Shown here piece after piece: positions 10,639 through 18,401 of a DNA stretch of 64,000 nucleotides (positions are counted from its first letter, which is position 1; every line of letters starts with the position of its first letter). The notes beneath the pieces were generated by a model that saw nothing but the letters and a program-made list of their open reading frames with translations, had not been told where the DNA came from and did not search any database. The position numbers and the translations under genes were made by a program. The stretch is from AC-56 sp963702195. Its GTDB lineage: Bacteria; Actinomycetota; Thermoleophilia; Solirubrobacterales; 70-9. The stretch is taken from the NCBI GenBank assembly GCA_963702195.1, contig OY969725.1:2046001-2110000 (forward strand), given 5' to 3'.

Positions 10639-10716
10639 GGGTTCGGGAAGGCTCTCGGTCTCGTCGGACGGGATTTCGGCGCCTGGTTGGAGTTTCGCCG
10701 CGAGAGGGGTGCTTTC

Positions 10717-11430
10717 CTACCGGTTCAGGCGCTCCAGCGCCTCGGCCGCGGCCGCTTGTTCGGCGGCTTTCTTGCTCCGACCTTCGCCGGTGCCGATCAC
10801 CTCGGAGTCGAGGCGAGCTGCGACCTCGAAGGTCCGGTCGTGCGCCGGTCCCGCCTCTCGCGTCACGACGTAGGTTACGCGGGCACCCTCCCGCGCAAGC
10901 CGCTCCTGAAGCGCCGACTTGAAGTCGAGCAGCGTCTCGAGCGCCAGGTCGATCTGGTCGGAGAACGCGGCGACCGTCGCCTCGGCGGTCGGCGTGTAGG
11001 CGTACTGGAGGTAGCAAGCGCCGATCACCGCCTCGCAGACGGACGCCATGGCGCGCTCGCTGGCGAGCAGCGAGTCGGCGTCGATGCCGCCCTCCCGCGT
11101 GGAGGGCGCAAACTCCTTCAGCATCGCCGGCAGGCCGAGCTCGCGAGCGACCTCGGCGCACGCCCGGCCGCTGACCGCCTGCCCGTGGACCTTGGTCAGG
11201 CGGCCGATGTCCGCCCGCGGGAAGCGGCGAAACAGGTGCTCGGCGACCGCGAGACCGAGCACGCCGTCGCCCAGGAACGCCAGCCGCCCGTAGGAGTCGG
11301 CGCGATGGCCCGTCCACGAGGAATGCGTCACGCCCTGGCGGCGAAGCTCGTCGGGCAGGTCCGAGATCAGCTCAGCGAGGCTCGCGCCCCGCCGCCGGGA
11401 GCGACCCAGGCTGCGGATGCCTCTCGCCAC
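10717..11430 (-). CDS. rnc: Ribonuclease III homologue with degenerate catalytic site
   Basis: Normally a double-strand-specific RNase that processes rRNA and other structured RNAs. The fold is complete: an N-terminal nuclease domain with FLGDGVLGLAVAEHLF, and a C-terminal dsRNA-binding domain (about 168-235) ending EGRSKKAAEQAAAAEAL. The usual ERLEFLGD signature reads GRLAFLGD, so both glutamates are lost (Ala51 replaces the metal ligand). The usual ADTxEA helix reads ASVCEA, replacing the aspartate by Ser130. Asp55 and Glu133 remain. The enzyme may bind but cleave poorly or not at all. It sits between acpP and smc, the standard place for rnc; the start is a GTG. Confidence 0.9.
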   Translation of the reverse strand: MARGIRSLGRSRRRGASLAELISDLPDELRRQGVTHSSWTGHRADSYGRLAFLGDGVLGLAVAEHLFRRFPRADIGRLTKVHGQAVSGRACAEVARELGLPAMLKEFAPSTREGGIDADSLLASERAMASVCEAVIGACYLQYAYTPTAEATVAAFSDQIDLALETLLDFKSALQERLAREGARVTYVVTREAGPAHDRTFEVAARLDSEVIGTGEGRSKKAAEQAAAAEALERLNR

Positions 11431-11442
11431 CCGACCAGTTGG

Positions 11443-11706
11443 CTAGGCGACGGCGCCCAGTCGGCCCGCGACGAAGTCCACTGCCTGGGCGACGGTCTCG
11501 ATCTCGGCCGCCTCCTCCTCGGAGACGCTGATCCCGTAGGTGTCCTCGAGCTCCATCACGAGCTCGTAGAGGTCCAGGGAGTCGGCGTCGAGGTCCTCCC
11601 GCATGCGGGTCGACTCCGAGATCTGATCGAGCGGAATCTCCAGCTCGGTCGAGAGGTGCTCGCGCACCTTCTCGAGTACGTCGGCACGGCTCAACGCGTC
11701 GTTCAC
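11443..11706 (-). CDS. acpP: Acyl carrier protein
   Basis: Small acidic carrier (87 residues) that holds growing fatty acids on a phosphopantetheine arm. The attachment serine is in the DADSLDLYELVM motif, preceded by the DQISESTRMREDL helix. Its start overlaps the plsX stop (ATGA), linking carrier supply to phospholipid synthesis, and rnc follows 12 bases later. Coenzyme A for its activation depends on coaD, also in this window. Size and composition are ordinary. Confidence 0.96.
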   Translation of the reverse strand: MNDALSRADVLEKVREHLSTELEIPLDQISESTRMREDLDADSLDLYELVMELEDTYGISVSEEEAAEIETVAQAVDFVAGRLGAVA

Positions 11707-12731
11707 GACACCTTCCTATCACGCATGCTGCCGCGAGTCATGCCGGAGCTCTCCAGGAGCTCCGCTGTGCGATCCACGGCGCGCTCCTCCACGGCGCGGG
11801 CGGCCAGCCTGATCGCGTTGGCGATTCCATCGGGGCCCGAGCTCCCGTGCCCGACGACCGCGAGCCCGCGCAGGCCGAGCAGGATCGCTCCACCCGTGGT
11901 GTCCGGATCCATCTGGCGCCGGAGCGCGCCCAGCGCTGGACGCAGCAGCATCCCCCCGGCGGCCGCCCGCGGGCCGGACCGCGCCGCCTGCCGAACGGCG
12001 TCGGCCACCGCGCGGGCCGTTCCCTCGATCGTCTTCAGCACGACGTTGCCCGTGAAGCCGTCCGTGACGACGACGTCGGCGTCGCCGCCCATCAGGTCGC
12101 GGCCCTCGACGTTGCCGAGGAAGTCGATGCCGTCCGCCTCGCTCAGTCGCTCGTTCGCCTCCACGACCTCCGCCGAGCCCTTGCTCTGCTCCTCGCCCAC
12201 CGAGAGGAGTCCGATCCGCGGCCGCTCTGTGCCGAGGACCGTGGCGCTGAACGCGGAGCCGAGGTAGGCGAACTGGACGAGGTCCACGGCCCGGGCGTCG
12301 GCGTTGGCACCGACGTCGAGGAACAGCAGCGGACGGTCCGTGCGCCCCGGGACGAGAAGTTGAACGGCAAGGGCCGGGCGGCGAACGCCCTGCATCCGGC
12401 GCAGCGCGAAAAGCGCCGCGGTCATCGTCGCTCCGGTCGGCCCGGCGCTGACGAGCGCCTGCGAGTTGCCCTCCGCGACGTCCGCTGCGGCGCGGACCAC
12501 CGAGGCCCGCGGGCGGGAGCGAACCGCGGCCACCGGCTCGTCGGAGTTCGTGATCTCCTCCTCCGCGGCCACGAGCTCCACACCGTCCAGGTCGCCGGCA
12601 TCCCGCAACGCCCCGGGGTCGCCGAAGACCCGCAGCCGGATGCCGTCGGCGGCAACGGCGCGCGCACCGTCGATCACCGCCTCGGCCCCCCGCTCGGCGC
12701 CACGGCCGTCGAGGGCCACGGTGACGGGCAA
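11703..12731 (-). CDS. plsX: Phosphate acyltransferase PlsX
   Basis: Makes acyl-phosphate from acyl-ACP, the first step of the PlsX/PlsY route to phosphatidic acid. The 342 residues contain the family's MPVTVALDGRGAERG start, SAGPTGATMTAALF, FLDVGANADA and the VTDGFTGNVVLKTIEG block. It sits between rpmF and acpP with an ATGA overlap to acpP, the conserved rpmF-plsX-acpP arrangement. Nothing in the sequence suggests loss of function. Confidence 0.95.
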   Translation of the reverse strand: MPVTVALDGRGAERGAEAVIDGARAVAADGIRLRVFGDPGALRDAGDLDGVELVAAEEEITNSDEPVAAVRSRPRASVVRAAADVAEGNSQALVSAGPTGATMTAALFALRRMQGVRRPALAVQLLVPGRTDRPLLFLDVGANADARAVDLVQFAYLGSAFSATVLGTERPRIGLLSVGEEQSKGSAEVVEANERLSEADGIDFLGNVEGRDLMGGDADVVVTDGFTGNVVLKTIEGTARAVADAVRQAARSGPRAAAGGMLLRPALGALRRQMDPDTTGGAILLGLRGLAVVGHGSSGPDGIANAIRLAARAVEERAVDRTAELLESSGMTRGSMRDRKVS

Positions 12732-12734
12732 GCG

Positions 12735-12956
12735 CTACTCCTCCGTGTCGGCGGCCGTCTCGCTCCGACCCGGCTCGGCGATCTCGTGCTTGATCACCTC
12801 GCGCCCGGCGTAGGTGCCGCAGACCGGGCAGACGCGATGCGGCAGCCGCGGGCTGTGGCAACGCGGGCACTCGTTGAGGCGCGGCGCGCTGATCTTGTGC
12901 GTCGCACGACGCTTGTCGCGGCGCGTGCGAGAGGTTCTCTTCTTCGGGACCGCCAT
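12735..12956 (-). CDS. rpmF: Ribosomal protein L32, zinc-binding form
   Basis: Large-subunit protein of 73 residues starting MAVPKKRTSRTRRDKRR. Two CxxC pairs, CPRC and CPVC, form the zinc ribbon, so this is the zinc-dependent form. After the ribbon the chain ends in an acidic tail (about residues 56-73, ending AADTEE), longer than usual and in keeping with the acidic appendages on L19 and deformylase here. It lies between the DUF177 gene and plsX, three bases from the latter. Confidence 0.96.
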   Translation of the reverse strand: MAVPKKRTSRTRRDKRRATHKISAPRLNECPRCHSPRLPHRVCPVCGTYAGREVIKHEIAEPGRSETAADTEE

Positions 12957-12990
12957 TGAGGCAGGTGATGCTAGCGGCCGGATGCGGAAG

Positions 12991-13515
12991 TCACTGATCG
13001 AGCTTCAGCTCGCGCAGCTTCTCCCAGCGCGGGTCGGGCTCGGTGCCGTGCTCGTGCTCGGCCGGATCCGCATCGTTCAGCGACGCGCCGCACACCGGGC
13101 AAAGGCCCTTGCAGTCGGGGCGGCACAGGAGCTGGAACGGCAGCGCGAGCGCCAGCGCGTCGTGCGCCCAGCGGGCGAGCTCGAGCTCGTCGTCGGTGAT
13201 GTACGGGCTGGTCAGCTCCTCGTCGGCGGTGCGCGGCTGGTCCACCTCGCGGGCATCGACCTCCACCGCGACGTCGGCGTCCTCGAGGCATCGCATGCAG
13301 GGACCGTCGACGTGGGCGACGAAGCGCATGCGGACCGCATAGCCAGCCGCCGTGCGCGAGAGGTCGAGGCGCGGGGTGACCGTGTCGCCCCGAACGGCAT
13401 AGCGCTGGCCACCCAGATCCAGCTCGCCCGGATCGACGTCCAGCTCGAGCTTGCGGCCCTCTCCGGGACGCAGGGCAAACCGCGATAGATCGACGCTGTG
13501 ATATCCCGCTGCCAT
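12991..13515 (-). CDS. YceD/DUF177 family protein
   Basis: Conserved 174-residue protein usually encoded immediately upstream of rpmF. Family members are linked genetically to 23S rRNA maturation and L32 supply, though the mechanism is not established. The family signature is present: CMRC in the middle (DGPCMRCLED) and CRPDCKGLCPVCG near the C-terminus, probably binding a metal. It starts the leftward DUF177-rpmF-plsX-acpP-rnc-smc-ftsY gene string and is divergent from the methyltransferase at 13560. Confidence 0.9.
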   Translation of the reverse strand: MAAGYHSVDLSRFALRPGEGRKLELDVDPGELDLGGQRYAVRGDTVTPRLDLSRTAAGYAVRMRFVAHVDGPCMRCLEDADVAVEVDAREVDQPRTADEELTSPYITDDELELARWAHDALALALPFQLLCRPDCKGLCPVCGASLNDADPAEHEHGTEPDPRWEKLRELKLDQ

Positions 13516-13559
13516 CCCCGATCGAGATTAGCGGCAGAGCGGGACCCGAAAGGCAAGGC

Positions 13560-14102
13560 GTGAGCGCCCAATTCCACATGGATCCGGAGACCTATCTGGA
13601 TGAGATCCGGGCCGACATCCCTCGCTACGACGAGCTCCAGGAGGCGACGATCGAGGCGATCCCCTTCCCCCCGGGCCGAGTCCTCGAGCTCGGCGTCGGC
13701 ACCGGCGAGACGACCCGCCGGTTGCTGGAGCGCTACCCGGACGCGGAGGTGACCGGGCTCGACGCTCAGCCGGAGATGGTCTTCAAGGCGCGCGAGCACG
13801 GGATCTCGGTGCGGCTTGCCCGGATGCAGGACCCGCTCCCCGACGGCCCCTGGGACCTGGTGATCTCGGTGCTCTCCGTCCACCACCTCGATGCCGACGG
13901 CAAGCGCGACCTGTTCCGGCGAGTGCGCGAGCAGTCGCGCGCGCTCGTCATGGGCGACGTGGTCGTCGCCGATCCACAGGTCACATCACTCGAGGAGGGC
14001 GTCGACCTGCCGTCTCCGGCCGAGGACATGGCCGAATGGTGCGGCGGCGAGATCGTCTGGCGGGGCGACGACCTGGCGGTCATCCGCGCGGTCTACGAGT
14101 AG
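13560..14102 (+). CDS. Class I SAM-dependent methyltransferase
   Basis: A 180-residue methyltransferase of unknown substrate. Motif I is VLELGVGTGETT (about residues 40-51), followed by an acidic strand end (VTGLDAQPEM) and the motif IV region WDLVISVLSVHHLD, typical of small-molecule methyltransferases of the Methyltransf_11/25 type. GTG was taken as start. It is divergent from the DUF177 gene and converges on the broken DUF222-HNH gene, overlapping that remnant's 3' end by about 20 bases. Nothing nearby identifies its substrate. Confidence 0.85.
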   Translation: MSAQFHMDPETYLDEIRADIPRYDELQEATIEAIPFPPGRVLELGVGTGETTRRLLERYPDAEVTGLDAQPEMVFKAREHGISVRLARMQDPLPDGPWDLVISVLSVHHLDADGKRDLFRRVREQSRALVMGDVVVADPQVTSLEEGVDLPSPAEDMAEWCGGEIVWRGDDLAVIRAVYE

Positions 14103-15277
14103 CTGGCGTCGCCTCCCGCCGCGGCCCCTTGATCGCCTTCGCGACCGCATAGACACACTCCGGTAGGTCCATCCGCTCGCCGGTGCCCTTGCGCAGGGTC
14201 TCGGCGTCGATCTCCTGACCGGCGGCACGGTTTCGCTCGATCAGGGACGCCAAGGAGCCCGGCGGCGGCTGGGGCGAGTTTTCTAGGCACTCGCCGCGCG
14301 GGTCTCGGAATGTGAGCTCCGAGTTGGCGTCGCCGGGAGATCGTTCTCGTCTTGCGGCCGAGGAAGAGCGTCCGTTTGCCTCGTTTGACCAGCGCCCGGA
14401 GGGTCGCGTCGCAGCCGAGGCGGCGAGCGGTCTCGGGGTCGATGTGGGGGCCGTCGCCGAGATCTGAGCGTCCGGGCTCGTCGCTTGCGAGCGTTTCGGC
14501 GTCGACACCGACGACGAGCTGGCGCCGTTGCGGGCCGGCGCGCTCGCTTGGTCCCGTCGCGAGGAAGGACTCGGCGAGCAGCGACAGGGCGTCGGCGTTG
14601 GTGGCGACGTCGCCCAGTAGCGGCTCCGCGGAGCCGCTTTCGTCACCGCCCGCGTGAGATTTCTCGCGGATGTGTGACCGAGCGGCCTCCAGAGCGTCGA
14701 GGAAGGCGCGGCCGTCGTCTGGCGATAGGCGGGCCTCGAGGTGGAGCGAGCCGTCGCGGGCCCACGACCAGCGAAGGGAGGGCTCGCCGTGACATTCGGG
14801 GTCGGGGCGCTCGCTTTCGCTGTAGGCCGACAGCATCCGCTCGAGCTGGGAGGCGGTGGCGTAGGTCGCCTGGTGGATCAGGAACTCCTGCGACTCGGGG
14901 GTCGCGACCCGCGTCAGCGCTCTCACCTTCGAGTAGGAGAGGGAACCGGCCGCAAACGCCTCGCGGATCTGCGGCAGCTCGCGCAGTGCGCTTGCGACCT
15001 GGACGTGCTCTCTGGCCCTCCGCTCAGAGCACGAGCAGCGCCACGAGATCCAATGGGCGGTCGAGTTCACGCCCCGCCACTTGGCCCAGCCCTCGCGGCG
15101 GTCGAACTCATCGACGAGGGAGATCCAGCGCGCCATCGCTGCGGTGAGGTCGGAGGCGAGGACACAGAGCTCGTGCTCGAGGTGCTCGGTGGGGAGCTCG
15201 GCGGGCTCGCGCGGAGGCTTCGCCGCGGGTCCGATGGGTTTCTCCGCCGATCGGTACATGCGAACAGATGTTCGCAT
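14080..15277 (-). pseudogene. DUF222-HNH (13E12-type) endonuclease gene with deleted nuclease domain
   Basis: The N-terminal part (about residues 1-290) is a normal DUF222 domain of the family known as 13E12 repeats in mycobacteria, ending at the usual KTRTIS junction. There a region of roughly 70-80 codons that should encode the HNH nuclease is missing. The reading frame then shifts: the continuing frame is nonsense to 14093, while the next frame carries the family's typical C-terminal tail (NSELTFRDPRG, then PPPGSLASLIERNRAAGQEID and GTGERMDL) to about 14080. The junction is near 14338-14345. A perfect LexA-type box overlaps the 5' end; if translation starts at the second ATG (15259) the box is immediately upstream. 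Confidence 0.8.
15261..15274. promoter_or_regulatory. LexA-type SOS box
   Basis: The 14 bases CGAACAGATGTTCG match the Gram-positive/actinobacterial SOS consensus CGAAC-N4-GTTCG exactly and lie inside a larger perfect palindrome of 11-bp arms around two bases (15256-15279). It touches the start of the DUF222-HNH remnant, whose mycobacterial relatives are, to my recollection, among LexA-controlled genes. Binding is inferred, not shown; lexA is not in this window. Confidence 0.7.
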
Positions 15278-15314
15278 GTGAGTCGGACGGAAAGCCGGCT
15301 ATGCGAGTTCGACC

Positions 15315-15370
15315 CTTGCCGCTCAGCCGTACACGCGGATTCGCAGAGATGTTGCGTGGCCAGCGGCAAG
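15315..15370. other. Inverted repeat in the divergent intergenic region
   Basis: CTTGCCGCT (15315-15323) and its exact complement AGCGGCAAG (15362-15370) enclose 38 bases. A second small hairpin (GGTT, bulged C, CTCG against CGAG, AACC; about 15384-15410) follows, then the terminator at 15412. The 240-base gap between the DUF222-HNH remnant and the enoyl-CoA hydratase gene therefore holds a series of hairpins ending in a terminator, which could be a small RNA or the remains of one. No gene was recognised. Confidence 0.3.
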
Positions 15371-15411
15371 CGTCTGGGCTTACCGGTTCCTCGCCCGTGG
15401 TCTCGAGAACC

Positions 15412-15437
15412 AAAGAGCCCGCCGGGGCGGGCTCTTT
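15412..15437. terminator. Bidirectional intrinsic-type terminator hairpin
   Basis: AAAGAGCCCGCC and GGCGGGCTCTTT form a perfect 12-bp stem with a two-base loop, ending in TTT on either strand. It lies in the middle of a divergent region with no annotated gene reading into it, which suggests an unannotated short transcript ends here or that it insulates the two divergent promoters. Confidence 0.65.
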
Positions 15438-15517
15438 GAGGCTGCGCGTCGGCAGCACTCGCCTGTTGGCTCGAAGCATACGATCAGCCGGCCCGCCCGC
15501 GTCCAAGGAGGAAAGCC

Positions 15518-16324
15518 ATGTCGAAGGTGCTGTACGAGAAGCGCGACCGGATCGCGTACGTGACCATCAACCGCCCGGAGGCGCGCAACGCGATCGACCC
15601 CGACGTCCACCGCCTGATGATCGAGACGTGGGCGGAGTTCAGCGACGACGACTCCGTTGACGTCGCGATCCTCACCGGGGCGGGGGAGGCGTTCTGCGCC
15701 GGCGCGGACCTCAAGACCTACATCCCGCCGATCATGGCCGACGCGACGCCGCACGACATCCGCGAGATCGTCGAGCTCGGGCTGAACGGGTTCACGCGCG
15801 GGATGCACCGCATTCCGAAGCCGATCATCGGAGCCGTCAACGGCTGGGCGCTCGCGGGCGGGCTCGAGACGGCGATGGCCTGCGACATCCGGATCGCGTC
15901 GGAGCGGGCCATGTTCGGCTCGTTCGAGGCGCGGCGCGGCTTCCACCACGGCGACGGCGGGCTGGTGCGCCTGGTCAACACCTGCGGCGTCGGCGTGGCG
16001 ATGCAGATGCTCCTCACCGCGGAGCCGGTGGACGCCCAGCAGGCGCTCCAGTGGAACATGGTCACGAAGGTCGTGCCGCACGACGACCTCATGGACGAGG
16101 CGGAGCTCGTCGCCCGCCAGATCCTCCGCAACTCCCAGGCCGCGGTGCGCTCCGCCAAGCAGACGATCCTCGACGTGGTCGGCCAGCCGCTGGACTTCCA
16201 GCTCCGCACCGAGGCCTGGAACGCCTACACCTGCGCGGACCCGGACGAGACCATGCAGCGCCTCGGCCGCTTCTACGAGAAGTCGGACGCCGGTCGCGCC
16301 GGCGAGCACGAGACCGAGCTGTGA
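15518..16324 (+). CDS. Enoyl-CoA hydratase/isomerase family protein
   Basis: Crotonase-fold enzyme (268 residues) acting on a CoA thioester, probably in fatty or organic acid catabolism. The oxyanion-hole segments GAGEAFCAGADLK and NGWALAGGLETAMACDIRIAS are clear. The region that carries the second catalytic glutamate in hydratases reads RRGFHHGDGG, without an obvious glutamate, so the exact reaction is open. A strong ribosome site, AAGGAGG, precedes the ATG. The SDR gene overlaps its stop (GTGA), so the two form an operon. Confidence 0.9.
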   Translation: MSKVLYEKRDRIAYVTINRPEARNAIDPDVHRLMIETWAEFSDDDSVDVAILTGAGEAFCAGADLKTYIPPIMADATPHDIREIVELGLNGFTRGMHRIPKPIIGAVNGWALAGGLETAMACDIRIASERAMFGSFEARRGFHHGDGGLVRLVNTCGVGVAMQMLLTAEPVDAQQALQWNMVTKVVPHDDLMDEAELVARQILRNSQAAVRSAKQTILDVVGQPLDFQLRTEAWNAYTCADPDETMQRLGRFYEKSDAGRAGEHETEL

Positions 16325-17010
16325 GCCGCCGCGCCCTGGTCACCGGCGCCGCGCAGGGAATCGGCGCCGCGATCGCCGAGCGGCTGCGCGCGGACGGCTT
16401 CGAGGTCGCCGGTGCGGACCGCGACGCGGGCTGCGAGCTGCGATTCGACGTCGCGGGCGACGAGCTGCCCGACCTGGGCCAGTTCGACGTCTGCGTCTCG
16501 AACGCGGGCATCACCGACACGATCGCCCCGACCCACAGGATGAGCGACGAGCAGTGGACCCGCGACATCGACGTCAACCTCACGGGCGCCTTCCGGGTGG
16601 TCGGGGCATGCCTCCCGGGAATGCGGGATCGCGGCTACGGCCGCATCGTCTTCATCTCCAGCGGCGCGGCGATCGAGGGTCTTCCCGGGCAGGCGGCCTA
16701 CGCGGCGTCGAAGGCGGGGCTCCTCGGGCTCATGCGGACCGTCGCGGGGGAGAACGTGCGCCGCGGGATCACCGCGAACGCGGTCCTGCCGGGCATGGTC
16801 GCCACCGAGAAGGTCGATGCGATGCCCGCCGACATCCAGGACCGGCTCCGCGGAGCAGTGCCCATGGAGCGCTTCGCCGAACCCAGCGAGGTCGCCGGCC
16901 TCGTCGCCTACCTCGCCTCGGAGGAGGCCGGGTATGTCACCGGCCAAGCGGTCGGGATCGACGGCGGAACCGCGTTGAACACCTTTTCCCTCACCCGTCG
17001 CCAGCGCTGA
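16321..17010 (+). CDS. SDR-family oxidoreductase
   Basis: Short-chain dehydrogenase/reductase of 229 residues using NAD(P)H. The cofactor motif is VTGAAQGIGAA at the N-terminus, NAG follows at about residue 60, and the catalytic Ser and Y-x-x-x-K appear in FISSGAA and AAYAASKAG. The C-terminal YVTGQAVGIDGGTAL is the standard SDR ending. The start is a GTG overlapping the upstream hydratase stop, so the pair probably works on one acyl-CoA pathway. No part of the upstream frame before 16321 is coding. Confidence 0.9.
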   Translation: MSRRALVTGAAQGIGAAIAERLRADGFEVAGADRDAGCELRFDVAGDELPDLGQFDVCVSNAGITDTIAPTHRMSDEQWTRDIDVNLTGAFRVVGACLPGMRDRGYGRIVFISSGAAIEGLPGQAAYAASKAGLLGLMRTVAGENVRRGITANAVLPGMVATEKVDAMPADIQDRLRGAVPMERFAEPSEVAGLVAYLASEEAGYVTGQAVGIDGGTALNTFSLTRRQR

Positions 17011-17359
17011 CTGCGTACCCGGGCCTGGCGACATCGAGCTTGCGCGCGACGTGCTCGCGCAACCCATCGATCACCTCGGGCAGCCGCTCGTCCAGTTCGC
17101 CGCGCCGGATCGCCGCCGCCAGTGCAGCGGCTGCGCCGCGCGCGTCGCCTGCGGGGGTTCGGCTCAGGGCGGTGAAGAGCTCGAGGTCCTGCCGCGACGG
17201 CTCCTCCCCGGCGCGCAGCTCGCGGGCGATGACCGCGCACAGGCTGGCGAGCACCAGCACGCGGAAGCGCCGCTCGCGCGGCACCCACTCCCGGACCTCC
17301 GAGTAGAGATCCGCGGCCATCGCGTCCAGTAGCTCGGGGGCGGTCGGCCGGTCCTGCAT
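16991..17359 (-). CDS. DUF6285-type protein
   Basis: A 122-residue, mostly helical protein starting MQDRPTAPELLDAMAADLYSEV. Its sequence and its place directly downstream of a phosphotransferase gene match the family I know as DUF6285, often found beside APH-like kinases and acyl-CoA dehydrogenases. Its function is not known. It starts one base after the phosphotransferase stop and converges with the SDR gene, overlapping its 3' end by 20 bases. A partner role to the kinase is inference. Confidence 0.7.
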   Translation of the reverse strand: MQDRPTAPELLDAMAADLYSEVREWVPRERRFRVLVLASLCAVIARELRAGEEPSRQDLELFTALSRTPAGDARGAAAALAAAIRRGELDERLPEVIDGLREHVARKLDVARPGYAVSAGDG

Positions 17360-17360
17360 C

Positions 17361-18401
17361 TCAGCCGGCCGCCTCCTCTGCTTCGCGTCCGGGGCGGCCG
17401 GGTCTGGAAAGGGATGGGATCAGCTGAAGAAGGTCCCATTCCGGCTCGCAGATGCGGCGGCCCAGCGACGCGAGCTCGGCCGAGGGGCGCGCGCCGGTCA
17501 GGTGGTCGTGCGCCTGGCGCGCGCAGATGACGGCCCACTTGACGTTGCCCATCGCCTCCCACCACCGGATCCGCTCCATGGATAGCGGCTCGCCCCCGGC
17601 CTGCTCGTAGGCGGCGAGCAGCTGGGCGAGGGTCCCCATCCCGGCAACGGGGAGATCGTCGTTGCCGAACCGCCAGGAGCGCACGCAGAGCCAGCCGATG
17701 TCCTCGGCGGGGTCGCCGGAGTGGCAGAGCTCCCAGTCGATCACCGCGGCCAGGCCCGACTCGCCGACGATCAGGTTGCCGAGCCGGAAGTCGCCGTGGA
17801 CGAGGCACTCGCGGGCCGGCTCGGGCGGCGGATTGAGGCGCAGCCAGCGCAGCCCGGCCTCGACGACCGGCAGCGGCTCGCCGATCTCGTCGATCGTCGC
17901 CTCCCACAGCGCGCAGGCGGCGAGCGCGGGGTCGGCATCCGAGACGGCGACGCCGTCGATCGCTCGCCCGTCGATCGAGTGGATTCGCGCGAGTGCCCGC
18001 CCGAGCTGAGCCGGCAGCGCGGAGCGGGCCGACTCGAGCTCCTCGCGCCGCAGGACGCGCGGCGCGACCGAGGTCCCGTCGACGTGGTCCATCACGAAGC
18101 CGGCGGTCTCCAGGCGCCCGCCGGCCGGCTCGAAGGCCAGCCCGTTCGCCACCGGCACCCCAGCGGCAGCCACCGCCGACACCACCCGGAACTCGGTCTC
18201 GAGGGGCGCGAACGAGCCCTGAGCGTTGACCGGATCGCGCCGCACGACCCAGCGGCCGCCCTCGGACTCGGCGAGGAACGTCTCGCGGGAGGCGCCACCG
18301 GGAATGTTCGAGAGGCGAAGGGCGCCCGGATCCGAGCCGGCCGCCTCGGCGATCAGCTCGCGAACGCCGGCGGCGAGCGCTTCCTCAGGCGGCGGCGTCA
18401 C
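17361..18401 (-). CDS. APH-like phosphotransferase family protein
   Basis: Protein-kinase-like small-molecule phosphotransferase of 346 residues, resembling the aminoglycoside-phosphotransferase/ACAD10-type group often linked to acyl-CoA metabolism. The catalytic loop is LVHGDFRLGNLI and the magnesium motif IDWELCHSGDPAEDIGWL. The last residues, GRPGREAEEAAG, are encoded by a stem-loop repeat (17367-17399) shared with ftsY and ribBA, so the natural C-terminus was probably shorter. It overlaps the upstream unknown gene by 17 bases and the DUF6285 gene follows at once. The substrate is unknown; resistance to a drug is not implied. Confidence 0.88.
   Translation of the reverse strand: MTPPPEEALAAGVRELIAEAAGSDPGALRLSNIPGGASRETFLAESEGGRWVVRRDPVNAQGSFAPLETEFRVVSAVAAAGVPVANGLAFEPAGGRLETAGFVMDHVDGTSVAPRVLRREELESARSALPAQLGRALARIHSIDGRAIDGVAVSDADPALAACALWEATIDEIGEPLPVVEAGLRWLRLNPPPEPARECLVHGDFRLGNLIVGESGLAAVIDWELCHSGDPAEDIGWLCVRSWRFGNDDLPVAGMGTLAQLLAAYEQAGGEPLSMERIRWWEAMGNVKWAVICARQAHDHLTGARPSAELASLGRRICEPEWDLLQLIPSLSRPGRPGREAEEAAG
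17367..17399 (-). repeat. Stem-loop repeat copy B at the 3' end of the phosphotransferase gene
   Basis: Arms GGCCGCC and GGCGGCC are perfect and differ from those of copy A, yet remain complementary, while the loop core GGACGCGAAGCAGAG is identical. The element encodes GREAEEAAG and lies directly before the stop codon. Conserved loop plus compensating arms in unrelated genes argues for a mobile or amplified palindromic element and against chance. Confidence 0.65.

Noticed and set aside
15380..15411. tRNA 3' end (sequence ending GAACCA before the terminator)
   Set aside because: No matching acceptor 5' strand and no T-loop GTTCGA-type sequence could be found at the right distance.
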